Below, one piece after another: positions 35,801-48,400 of a DNA stretch of 64,000 nucleotides (position 1 is its first letter; the number at the start of each line of letters is the position of its first letter). A program made the translations under genes and the position numbers. The notes below the pieces were generated by a model. It worked only from the letters and a program-made list of their open reading frames with translations. It was not told where the DNA came from and did not search any database. The stretch comes from Trichoplax sp. H2 (lineage: Eukaryota; Placozoa; Uniplacotomia; Trichoplacea): assembly GCA_003344405.1 (NCBI GenBank), contig NOWV01000059.1, positions 310,001-374,000 of the forward strand. Reading direction: 5' to 3'.

Positions 35801-38800
35801 CACCATTTGTTTTCGTCCATATAAAACTAACAAAGAAAGAGGTATGTGATTATTTAAGCTCCAGGTAGCTTAATACTTGAGACTTAGCACTTTTTGTCAG
35901 AAAATAGAAAGATAAATCTGTGCTCTTCATGCCGGAATTTTTCTAATCGATCGATAATCTAAGTAGCAAGTCATTGATAGAAATATTTGCCACAAATCAA
36001 AATATTTCCTCGACTGATTAATTCAATACGAAGATGAAACAATTCCTCTAACAGTTCATTCGTGTGCAATTAGAATAATTTCTTCTATTTTGAAATTACT
36101 GAATTTAATACATATTTCTTTAATAATTCCATCAAGGTTACTCTTTTTTTCCTTACTGTTGTGGCTGCTATTGTTTCTGTTTGTTTTTTCCAATCATTAT
36201 GGTATGTCGAATTGTTTCAATGTAACCTATTTATCTAAAATAGTTTATACGAATTTATATTCTAGATAAATTGACCAGGATATCAGCCTGTGTTTATTAG
36301 CTTAATATTTCAAAATAAGTTTATTAACGAGTTTTAACATACGTCAGAGCATTTTATTGTGATAGAGGGTTCGAAGAGTCCGTAGCTACGGACTTAGTAG
36401 CCATTCACAGAAAATATGAAAGGGATTTTAATAAAATTATATAATGTATTATAGATAGTAGCGGAGGTACGATGCGTTAGTTATGGTAGATCAGCGAGTA
36501 AGCTGTAGCGTAGTAACTTGAGGAAGTACTACTAGTGCGACTAGTGTAACTGACAAATCTGAGGCAGAAATCATCAGTATTATAGATTAAGAGATAGAAC
36601 ACATGTAAAGAACAGGATTGCAGAATTGGACATGACATTTATCATAAACGGACAGTGTAATAGCAAATGATTACAGAAAACAGCGAAAACTGTAGGTGCT
36701 ATAAATAACTAAACATAACGAGCTATATTTGAGTATAGTAGAAATCGACTGTAAAGCTCTCTATACTCGATACAATACAAATTGTATATATTTAAGAATA
36801 TGCTAAAGGCTACAGTGAATTCTAAATACACTACATTTATAACCAAAAGCCTTTAAAATATTGTACTCTTTCAATTACCAAAAGTAGCAATTGCTTCGTA
36901 AAAATTCTGTATTAGACCATAACAAATAATCTACGGTACTGTACATAGGTAAAGGAATGAATCTATGCACAAGACCATGAAGAAACTACTGCCATAATAT
37001 TTTATTATAAATTGCAGATTATGTTAAGAGGATAATAATATCTGCTGGCGATAAAATATTTAGTAGCAATCATTATTGGTTTGACAACTTTCATTGTAGT
37101 GCTAGCGCCTATAATGTCTTACCGACAGTCTCTCATATCAGTAGTCAACATTTTGTAACTAAAAGCTTTGAAACAGTACATTTTCTTAAGAATTAATATC
37201 GTTGATGAGAGGGCACAAATTCATATATAAAGTAGAAACTATAATCTTCGACGTATATATGAAGATTAATCCGTATAAAACTGTGCAAAAGCTAATGTTA
37301 TAACGTTTTATGTCAAATTACCTATTAATTCTTCCAAGTATTAGCATTTACCGAGATTAAACATGTAAAATATTACTTTTATAATCTTCCTCTTAATATT
37401 AGGGCATACGCGGTTTTACGAATAGTTCCTCAAACTTGCCAAGATGTTCCACATTCGTGGGATAGTCAATTTAGCATAGCGGATAATTTAACTCATCCAA
37501 ATTGTAATATTTCACTCGCCTGGTAGGTCAATAATATTTAGTTGAGTGATTTTAACCGGCCTATATTAAATTATAGAAAGTTTTAAATTACAGTTTGTGA
37601 TTAGACGGCATTGATTATATTACTCTAGGGCCCATCGTGAAGGAGTTGTATGCGCAATACCAATGTTACGGGTATGTAAAAGTACTGAAATAGTTGTAAT
37701 AAAAGTATAAATTTATTTAGAGAGATCCCAGGCATAATACGATCATCAAGCATAGATAAAAAAATATGCGTTGCTCTGGTATAAGATTAATTTTAACTAT
37801 GGACATAAAAAATAGTATAGCACGGGAGAGATCATGCAAGTATAAGACTATGTATTAAAAGAACTATACCCAATTACGCAAAGATTTGTTGCTGCGGATG
37901 TTTATAAATAGAAGAAGAATTTTAATGTAAGACTATTTTCAGAAAGTTATTCAGGTGGTGATATTGTGTAGGATATCACATTAAAGAAGAATAGTTGTAG
38001 CATAAATATTTGGTTATTATATAAAGCCATGCGTATAACCAGTATTTCCAGATACATCAGCAGTAATTGTAAGACAATGTAAATCTATTTTTAAGAGATT
38101 CATGAATAGTGCTACTGCTTCAGATATATAATGGTAGTGGAATAGTCTCACCATAAGTATAAGCTTGGGTGTAAATCACTACAACTATGGACATTTAAAT
38201 ATAAGAGAAGAGTCGTAATATTACGCTGCAACTAAGAAATTATGAATAGGAAATTATTGCTGCAAGTACTGCATTTAAATTACTGTATATATTGCAAGAC
38301 TATTTTTAAGGAGTTTTACCTGTAGTTAATAAATTGCTAACGGTACTGTATTTGAGGTTATTTTTACGATATCAAACATCGATATCAGATACTCTTTATG
38401 GGCTGTGGAAATAACACCATTGCAAGGGGGTATATGAAAATAGTAGAATGATTTTAGCATAGAATTGAGACACTTTCATGAAATTATGTGCATAGTACCA
38501 AAATTATGGATATCTAGAAAGAATAATAGAGTCCCTATCTAATTACAGTAACTAATCATTTAAGACTCGGAGCCAAATGATTCTAAATCGGTGATATCAA
38601 AGTATTTGAGGCACTAATACATTATTATGCTGTTACTTTTTTCTAGTAAGACTACATTGGAAGATAGAGTTAATTATTTCAGTAAAATTTTATCCTCGAA
38701 ATAGATACATAAATGCAAATCATACATTTTATTTTATTGAAATTTTTAGATTGTTCGTGCCTACTACCCAGAGTACGACTGGATTGCTGTATTAAGTGCC

Positions 38801-40604
38801 ATTACCTTATTTTTGATGATGACACTAAGTTATATCTGTAATACTTTGACTATGGCCAATGTTAGTAAGTATCAATGTCTGAACATCTTTGCAAAAAGCA
38901 TTTACTTTGTATTAAACCAAGAAAACATTAGAATTAATATCTGATACTAGTTGCAGTCATGAATATACTCATATACTTATGCACAGCCATTACATTTACC
39001 TAACAAATTTACCCTGATATGTCAACACTGATCAAATACAGTTGCAGGCATTATAATGTCTTCGCGAGAAAAGTTATGGGGAAAAATACAAGATAAACAT
39101 GACGAAAATACTACCCAGAGTTATATACGTAAAGAGTAAGTACCGCTATAATATAGTCGAGAAGTTAAATTGGGCAGTGCGATCTAGTAATTCAATATAC
39201 GATAGCAGTATAGCTAGCGTAGTTAATCTGGAAACATTAGACCTAATTATTGATAAATTGCTGAACTATGGTAACCAAATGATAGAAGACATTTCGTCTT
39301 GATGGAAAGAGGACTCTTTGATGATAATAGATTAAAAGTGTTAGAACTTAAAATTTGACAGTCTTTCTATTCAGCGCCATCATTACATTATTAGCAGCTA
39401 TATAACGATTGATCAATCTTGATAAATTAAAGGTTTAAACTTAACAATGAATAAAAATTGTTTAACTAGTATGTATCATATACAAGTAGTAGCATTCTTG
39501 TCATTTCCATATCCATACCTTTGACAGCTGGATACCAATGACATCGTTTTGATTGAACAAAAAATTGAACAACTACTAAAAATTATGGTATTTGAACTTA
39601 TTAGCATTTATAGTATAACGGGCTACCTTATTATTACCACCTTGATATTTTTAGCAGCCTTTTTCAATCCAAGGGTAAGATAAATTTGGTTTTTGGAATA
39701 CTTTGTATTGGTAGTTAATTTAAAACTAACCATTATGATAACTATGACTACAAAATAATATTACAGGCATTTATTGTCATTCTTCAGTATGGAATGACAA
39801 CCGCAAATAATATTATTGGAGGAATACTAGTACCAATTATGGTCATTCGATCTTATTTTAGCCTTGCCAGGTTAGATGATGCTATGAGTATATAGTCCAA
39901 TCAACATATGAACTTATTATTAGGGCTACGAAGCGAAGTAAAATTAACTTACTTCAAAGTGGAAAATATTATAAGTATTAAAATCTGTAACGATAAATGA
40001 AACACTCATTTATTTGAAATCAGAACGCGCAATGCAATATTTCAGCATCAATTTTATACGCCAATCCGTGCTGGACTATTTGTAGTATTAATACTTAACT
40101 ATATGAAACAACCAGTGCAGTTAAGATTGGAACATAAAAACGCTAATAAAGTAGTATAGATTTGAATTAATATACATCATTCTATCATTACTGCTTTTAG
40201 TAGTAATCTTTATAATGTACAATCAATGAGCCTTTGCAATATTCTTACAATTGTTTAGATGCGGTTACTGATTTTATCACACTAAAGTACGACCTTACAT
40301 GCATAAATTAGATACATATTTCGGTTTCTTATTGTATTACATCGGTAGTAACCTTAAGAATTATTCAGATCGAGTCTTATTAAACCATAATTGAACTCAC
40401 TTACAAAGTTGTTGTAGCTGTTACATTTATATCAGCATACATTTGCTGGTTGATATTAACTACTGGAATTTTCTGTTTCTTTTTGATTGTAGACATTTGG
40501 CAATACCAGTGCCTATGAATATAGCTAGTTATATTTTATTCGGAATATCAACACTCTTTTTCTTATCGCAATTAATTTATGCTATTGTAGCACTTGCTAG
40601 CTAA
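32815..40604 (+). CDS. Multi-pass membrane protein, APC/AAAP-transporter-like, tandem copy B
   Basis: Second tandem homologue. Exons recognised in order: 32815-32880 (ending EYYKYFII), about 33373-33446 (HSGIPPLIV), about 33616-33699 (LIQQARIILFANIDIYQ), 33834-34000, about 35040-35106 (ADTLGASQSL), 35182-35305, about 35437-35549 (TDWKYIGSPMLF), about 35783-35841 (GAFEILSPFVF), about 36136-36202, about 37403-37524 (VPQTCQDVPHSW), about 37629-37671, about 38751-38864 (YPEYDWIAVL), about 39045-39133, about 39590-39675, about 39766-39871 (ANNIIGG) and about 40495-40604, ending LIYAIVALAS. The protein is about 500 residues with about 11 TM segments. The exon between TM6 and TM7 encodes a Cys-containing, probably lumenal or extracellular, loop. 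A solo LTR sits antisense in the 1.2-kb intron at 36.2-37.4 kb. One exon between 32.9 and 33.3 kb remains unresolved. Confidence 0.72.
34541..34753 (+). other. ORF with signal-peptide-like start inside a transporter B intron
   Basis: Within the intron between exons 33834-34000 and 35040-35106, an ATG opens 70 codons. The N-terminus (MQLRILLIAICLLNTIDT) looks like a secretory signal, followed by a dibasic RR before a YYYY-rich stretch. This is the general look of a small secreted peptide precursor. It then becomes hydrophobic again and has no repeated peptide units. Copies A and C do not obviously have it. It may be chance in AT-rich DNA. Confidence 0.15.
36358..36835 (-). mobile_element. Solo LTR, copy 2 (antisense in transporter B intron)
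   Basis: A reverse-strand relative of the 32.1-kb LTR, 478 bp. Read on the minus strand it begins TGTAGTGTATTTAGAATTC and ends CCTCTATCACA. The plus-strand flanks are the identical TTTAT at 36353-36357 and 36836-36840, a perfect 5-bp target-site duplication. It is clearly diverged from copy 1 but is colinear with it, including the block GTAGATCAGCG and the terminal MATKS-type frame. No internal retroelement genes remain. Confidence 0.92.
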
Positions 40605-42474
40605 ACATGCGTAGTGTAGTCTAATTAATTTTAGGTCCATCATATAATCTAGATTTGCATCATCTTAATTTTAATTCTATTTCCGAATGGATGTAATAAA
40701 TGGAGATACTCCAGATTAATATTACAATCCCAATATCTTCAACGCATTACCAGTCAATCAATAGCATATAGATAGTCGAGAATATTACTAATGCCTTACT
40801 ATTATCATTAAACTTTTTTGCATAGTATGATTTAAAATTATTTTCTACCTAGCGTAGCTACGGTAATATCATTATGATCATTATTATTCAGAATTGCTAG
40901 CATACCAGTAGAAATCGTCGAATAAATAGTGCAGTATTTCTGTTCTTGTTTTGATGAATTTGGCTATTAAAAGATGGAATTAGATTAAAGGCAATCTAAT
41001 TTGTCATATAGTACGGTACACGAGTATTTTCATAGAGCTAACTACAACTATTATTTTGGTGTATTTATATTTCTCGGTAAACAAGCCAAGAATGGGCTCA
41101 GTTTATACTAGAAAATGTAGAAAAATTTCCCTAACACTGTACAGCATATTCTTTAAAATCACCTTTATTGAGTAAAAGGTATGAATTATATTACAGATAC
41201 AGCCTGAAGTACTTAATCATTTATTCCAAGATGATGTAGTACTCTAGATCATCTCCGATAATTATAATTACGTACTCGCAGATTCTATTACAGACAATAC
41301 ACGATAACATCTTAGCCTACATCATGCGTACGTAAAATATTAACGTATACTGGTTACATATACCGGCATATACAACTGTCTTTGGGTGAACAATTTGAGA
41401 AGATAACTCATAATAGATAATTTAGACTTACAGTATTGTTTGCTCTACAGCATATCCTTCTATATACAGTATGTATAGTATAAATGTTGTGAATCTCACT
41501 CCTACATATTACTTGATAAAATGCAGCAACGGAAAAATAAAATCATGCCTTAAAAGGTAGAGGATGGTGGGCTTAGATTTTGTTTAGTAGAAAGCTTATA
41601 TATAGTAGATACAGTCATGCCACAAATCATAATTATTGTATAGAAAGAAAATATCATTTGTTCTTAATATATTTTTACTACTTTATTTCATTGTTCATTA
41701 TACTCATATTTTGATATGTTCTGATATCATATGATATATTTTGATCCTTCATATAAATATTTATTAATTCTTTTTGCCATATGTATAATTGTAAAAAGCA
41801 AGAATAGAAAGATAGATAGGCTCATATCGTAAATGAAGAAAATCATTATAATGATTTATGAATCAATGTATAAGTATATCATCAATTATTTATGAATTAC
41901 AATCTGATTCTACTGTATTTTTCAGAATTTAATTTATCCATCGCCAATATTAAATGTACATGTCTTATTATATTATTATTCTAGAATTTACAATACAATC
42001 GATACATCCATACGAATGTAACATAAATAGAACATCTATACCTTGCTTCGAGTATGAGAGAGTAAACTATAATGATAAAGGATAGATTAATAATTAAAAG
42101 TGAGGAGAAAGGATCGCATATAAATATTTTTGGATGAGAAAAAACATTTCCATAACTAAGTCATAAATCATACTACCTTGGAATATGAAGTTAATTGGTG
42201 AAGTACTTAAATTTATAATACGTAATTATTCTGTTAATGCTTTACTATGATGGAATTGAAGTCTAACTGATACATCTTATTTAGAATTCTAAGTACATAT
42301 GTATGTTGCAGCTAAAGCCGGTAATGGCTGACCACTTTCATATTAATTCCTGCAAATCAATACTTATGTAAAATGGCTATAATTATACGATCATGCAAGG
42401 CTAATATAACGACGATACGATTTGTATGGCAAGTATACAAGTTCTAGTCTCGGTAATAAAATGTCCAGGTAGTC
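40605..42474. other. Intergenic between transporters B and C
   Basis: AT-rich, no recognisable exon, no long ORF. A run of TATATGATAT-like sequence lies near 41,700-41,760. Confidence 0.5.
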
Positions 42475-45400
42475 ATGCACAAAAATAAGACAAAGGTCAA
42501 TTCCACACCTCATGATGAAGTGATTGATACATTAAAGAGCCGAGGATGTGTTGATGGTATCTTATTTAATCACAGTAATTCAATTAATTAATGACGTAAT
42601 GTACGTAAATACTTATACAATATTATAATCGGATTACTGAATGTCTAACTACGATCCTTAATGGATTTCTAAGTCCATGCATAGCTCCGAATTTTTATTA
42701 ATTATAATTCAGTTATCCATATGGTTATAACAAACTATCAGTAAGTCTGCCATAGCCATGCTTTACAATAACTTACAGTCCTGGAACTATTCCATTATAG
42801 CTTGATAACATGGCTAATCCTTCTGCTTTCTGTGGCGAATATTTCAAATATTTTATCGTCTGTAAGTGCACAATAAGTAACTTTGTTATTCATTTAGATC
42901 ATCATATTGATATGAAGTTAGAATTAAATAAATCATAATAGAATTTTCTTCAAGAAAATCCTTAAGTGACATAAAGTAGATCCTTTTACCTAAGGTAGAG
43001 ACAGGCTAGGCTACTTTAATCCCGAATATGTTTTGGCGGTATGTTCTGGTCTACTACACCGACAGTAATAAGCGTTCATATATCGATTGATACTAATATT
43101 TCTCGAGAGATCTATTAAGTTAAACTTTGTATACCATTCTAGTGACTATTTCGCAATTATTGATCGCATTTACCCTGTATAGTGCCTCATACGAAGTACA
43201 GAATAAAGATGTCAATTTATTAGTACTTACTTTTGTTATGACACTGCTAGTTATCTATAGCAAATGTAAAATGCGGACTGTATCCAAACAGTTTAAAATA
43301 ATCCTTGCTGTGATGGAGGGTTCGATATCTCAGAGGATTGAGATTTAGTTGCCATTTACAATTAGTACACCAAAGGTTATATACAAGTTATCCTTTGTTT
43401 TAAGTAGTAAAGTAAGTACAGTGAGGTAGTTACGGTAGATCAGCGTGCAAGCTGTCGTGAGTAATGTGTGAAGACTAACCAGGAAACTAACGATTTCTGG
43501 GGTGGAAATCGGCGGTATTTGTATTTTAAAGATAGAATACATGCAGAGAATAGCATTGTAGAATTAGATACAACATATACCATAACAGGTCACAACATAA
43601 CTGATGATTGTAGCAAACAGCGAGTACTGTAACAACTAAATACAGTAGCCTATATATGAATATGAAGTAAGCGGACTGTAGATATGTCTAAATATAAGAG
43701 CAATGCAACATGTCTATATTTAAGAGTAGAATATAGTTACAGTATATTCTAAATACACTACACTTGCATATGTTGGGTTTGATTGCAACCTTTTATTTAC
43801 ACTAGATGGCTTTTACTTATGCCTATACATCTCGTCTTCGCCGGGAGGTAAATATATTGGGAAAGATTGATAAATTATCGGAAAGTCCAAGTCTTGCCAA
43901 GTCTACATAATAGCAAGTGATAATTAAAGGAGAGCTCAAATATTCCTACGATAGCTTCAAATAATTATAATTTGCCTTTAGTAGCATGCTACTCAATTTA
44001 TAACTTCGCTATTTTGAACAACCCAAAATTTGTAGCTAAATTGTTTTTAGTTCTAATAGAAATTTCGGTATCATAACTATTTTATTATAGTGATTTCAGC
44101 TGATTAAAGTAGTAATCCACATTAAATTTGTACTAGTAATACGAAATAAAGTATCATGTGAAGTAGAATAGTCGCTGAGCTAATTAAAATAATTATAGAT
44201 GATTACCAGTGTGATGAAACGTTGTACTTCTACTATTAGTACTAGGTACATCAGATACCTCTATTCAATCCTAACACATCTTATAAAAACCAATAGTAAT
44301 GATATAGTAACGATATTTAACTTTGACGATATCGATCTTTAAGAAGGCTCTCAATAGTGCATACTTTGCTATCATCTATCTAAGGAGGTTTTATCATTTA
44401 TCAATATCGATTTGCCTATTAAAAACTTAGCATTAATATAGACCGCATCTAGTTGCCTAGATAACATCGCTATATTAGAACTATCATGATATGCTATATG
44501 AAGCGGATGCTAATGAAATTAGTACCATGCGATAATTTCAATAATCAAAACTTGCATGATCGATGTAGCTTTGCCATCTGTTGTTGATCTTTCTGGATTA
44601 CCACCACTCATTGTGAGCTTCTGCTTAAACATTGTTCTCCAAGTAAGATCGCTAGAATATTGTAAAATCTTACATTATTGTATTTTATGATTAAGAAGTA
44701 CGCTAGTCCATATGCTAACTGATCACGTTAACTATCTACATAGGTTATTTTTATTGAATTTCTTATACAAACAGAGTTCTATCATCTATGCTTACACCAC
44801 ATTAATGCAGCAAGCTCGAATTATTATTTTTTCCAGCCTAGATACCAATCACTTACAGGTAGACATAAGCTACTAAATTTTGTCATTTCTATCATGAAAG
44901 CGTGCTATACTCTTTTTAAATACTCTTAATTGTATGCTGTGAATTAGCATAAGTACAGTACTCATATAGTAAATATTCTAACTCTATCAATCAAGGATAG
45001 CGTTAAGGAAGACGAAAATTCTCCAATACTAGCGCCGATCAGCTTTGAGGAAATTGATAAAAAAAATCAAGCCAATAAAGTTCTTGTTACTTCTAGTGCA
45101 ATTGGTGGTATTTTTTTACCAATTTTCGGTCAAATCATTTTTAATCTCTTCGTTATTCTGCTCTTGTTAGTTTCAAACATATAGTTTATCAAGCTACTTA
45201 ACTTTATAAAACTACATGAACTAGATTACCTTTTTATTGCGCACTCTACATTGCGCATTTTAGTGAATAAAAAATAAACGATTTTTAAGATATAGAGTTA
45301 TTTATTACCTTTACGAAGGACGAATATAGATATTTCTATGTCTAGAGTAGTTGAATTTAATAGTATTTTTTTCAGTATGCCACCTATGATTTCGGCTGCA

Positions 45401-48400
45401 TTAGGAGGTTCTCAAAGCTTTGCAGCTTTGATTGGAGTCAAGTAATACTATTGTATAAATATTCTTTACTTTTGAGTAAAATTTAATTATAATTTCAATA
45501 TTTTCCTCTATAGCTACAACTACATTATCGGTCCTTATGTATGGATTTTTGCTATTCTATCTATGATTGCTCATCGTGTACTACATTACTCTATACCAAT
45601 TATGGCAGGATTAAAATATGTCTTATTGTTAACAATTGTAAGTTGTGTTCAAATTAATGTTGGGCAATTTTTTAAATGGATAAATATTGAATAAGATACC
45701 TACAAATTATTTAAGCATTTTCTTGAATTAAATTAAATGACTAGAGTTGTAAAAGAAACTTTCAAGAATTTTGTACAGATTCTTAAGTAGTAGCTGTTAT
45801 GAGAATTAGACTTATACTTGAAAATGAGGATAGGACAGCCTCGATAATTCTATTGCAAGCTTGCCCAATTGAAATAGCAGATAAAATCATGTATCTGCTA
45901 TCGGTTTTTCAATTTATGTCAACATATAGAGCTTGAACACTTTGCAGATAGCAATGTCACCTATTTTAAAAACACTTATTTATTCGAGTGATGCTTTATT
46001 TCTTATAACGTGTATTTACGGATAATGAATGTTATGAAATTTTTAAAAACTAGATTATCGGATGTCTATGTATTGGGAATAAAGCTGATATTGTAGCACA
46101 TACTAATTGGGATTATATAGCCTCTCCTCTGTTATTTTCAACATTTACGATAGGCAAGTGCATGAGGTTACTTTCCTAATTCAACTGCTAATGAAAAATA
46201 ACCTACTGTATATTCAAGATATAGACATTTTATCGATCATTTTAGTATAAAAGTAAGATTCACTTTATTGCTCTTATCATTTTTTTAACCTAGATCATAC
46301 ATGTATATTGATTTTATAGTATCAATTTATTGATTCATGTTTTAAATTTTATTTAAATGCAGGGGGTTTCGAAATTATGGCTCCTACTATGTTTGCAAGT
46401 ATTAATCTAAAAAAACGAGAGGTAAGAAATTGTACGGGGTAAATGACAATGTATTTATCGGAAAATTGGACTAGTTGCAGTAGTAACAACATAGAAAAAT
46501 AATAATGCATTTGTCGGTAAATTGGGCTAATTAGGGCAGTTACGATATAGAAAATAATTATGATGTTAGTTATAGAGAAATTACACTAATTTATAATTTT
46601 ATAGTGTACTTTGCATGCAATCGATGTATGATTGCGTTCCAGTTACTGTTTTTGAATATATTTGATCCAATATTATTATAACAACATCCTCAGCAGTGAT
46701 GAATACTGATGGATTACATAATCTAGTAAATGTAGACGGTACTAGGTAGAGAATTATTTTATTCCATTTTCTGACTTTTAATTAAAAATCATTTAAATAA
46801 TATAGATTATTTTGTTCCTGGTCGCTATAATAAGTGCTATAATTACCATTGCATTTATTCAAGCTCTGTGGTAAGTATAATACTATGTAATTCATTTTAG
46901 TTGTAACATGTGTATCTATATAGATATTTAGATAAAACATACGATAAATAAGGTATTTCATTTACTATAAGCGGTATTAATTACTACTATAAAATTATCA
47001 TGATTAGTTGCCTTTTTACCTTGTATGATTTACTTATATCCGTACTTCGGAGAAATTGAAAGTTTCCTTCTTTACACGGTGATTTCATCTGCAGGACAGC
47101 CGCAGTTTTAAGAATAGTACCGCAGACATGCCAAGATATCCCATATTCATGGCATGATCAATTTGGAATTGTAAATGACACCGATAGTCCTATCAGGTGT
47201 AATATTTCGCTTGAATGGTATGAGCCTAACTATTTTACTTTGTTTTAATATAATTTATATATAGTATTAACATCCAGAAGTAAATATATGGAACGCGTAA
47301 AAATTATTGAAAAGCTATCGATTTAATACAGTATTTTTTCAGCATTTCGAATTGGATTTAAAAAAATGGCTATTTTATATATTCGCGTATATATATGAAC
47401 GTGACCGTATGCGAAGTCGGTCATTTTGCAAATTGCCCAATTATCTTACATTAACACATCATGATACGTAACTTATGTTATACATATACTATCATACGTT
47501 GGACACTGACGATTTAGATTACATCCACCGTTAGTGCATTATAGTATCTATATAATTTATTAATAGGTGAACTTTTGTACAAACTAAACGTTCTCTGCCA
47601 GCAGCCTATGTCGTTATAAGATATGATAAATTGTAAAACTGTTTATTATGACTTATTCGAATATGTACGAGTGTGCGCGTATAGTTTGGATATTAATGGA
47701 AAATAAATTTCATACACATAATAGCGACAANNNNNNNNNNNNNNNNNNNNTTCCTGGTCGCTATAATAAGTGCTATAATTACCATTGCATTTATTCAAGC
47801 TCTGTGGTAAGTATAATACTATGTAATTCATTTTAGCTATAACATGTGTATCTATATAGATTTTTAGATAAAACATATGATAAATAAGGTATTTCATTTA
47901 CTATAAGCGGTATCAATTACTACTATAAAATTATCATAATTAGTTGCCTTTTTACCTTATATGATTTACTTATATCCGTACTTCGGAGAAATTGAAAGTT
48001 TCCTTCTTTACACGGTGATTTCATCTGCAGGACAGCCGCAGTTTTAAGAATAGTACCGCAGACATGCCAAGATATCCCATATTCATGGCATGATCAATTT
48101 GGAATTGTAAATGACACCGATAGTCCTATCAGGTGTAATATTTCGCTTGAATGGTATGAGCCTAACTATTTTACTTTGCTTTAATATAATTTATATATAG
48201 TATTAACATCCAGAAGTAAATATGTCGTTATAAGATATGGAAAATTGTGAAACTGTTTATTATGACTTATTCGAATATGTACGAGTGTGTGCGTATAGTT
48301 TGGATATTAATGGAAAATAAATTTCATACACATAATAGCGACAAAAGATACTGCATACTGTTTTTGGTATAGTATAAAGCTAACATTTTATGCGATACTG

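Noticed and set aside
43127-43348. 73-codon plus-strand ORF in a transporter C intron
   Set aside because: Its 3' end runs into the solo LTR (starts at 43319) and across its target-site duplication, so the frame is accidental.
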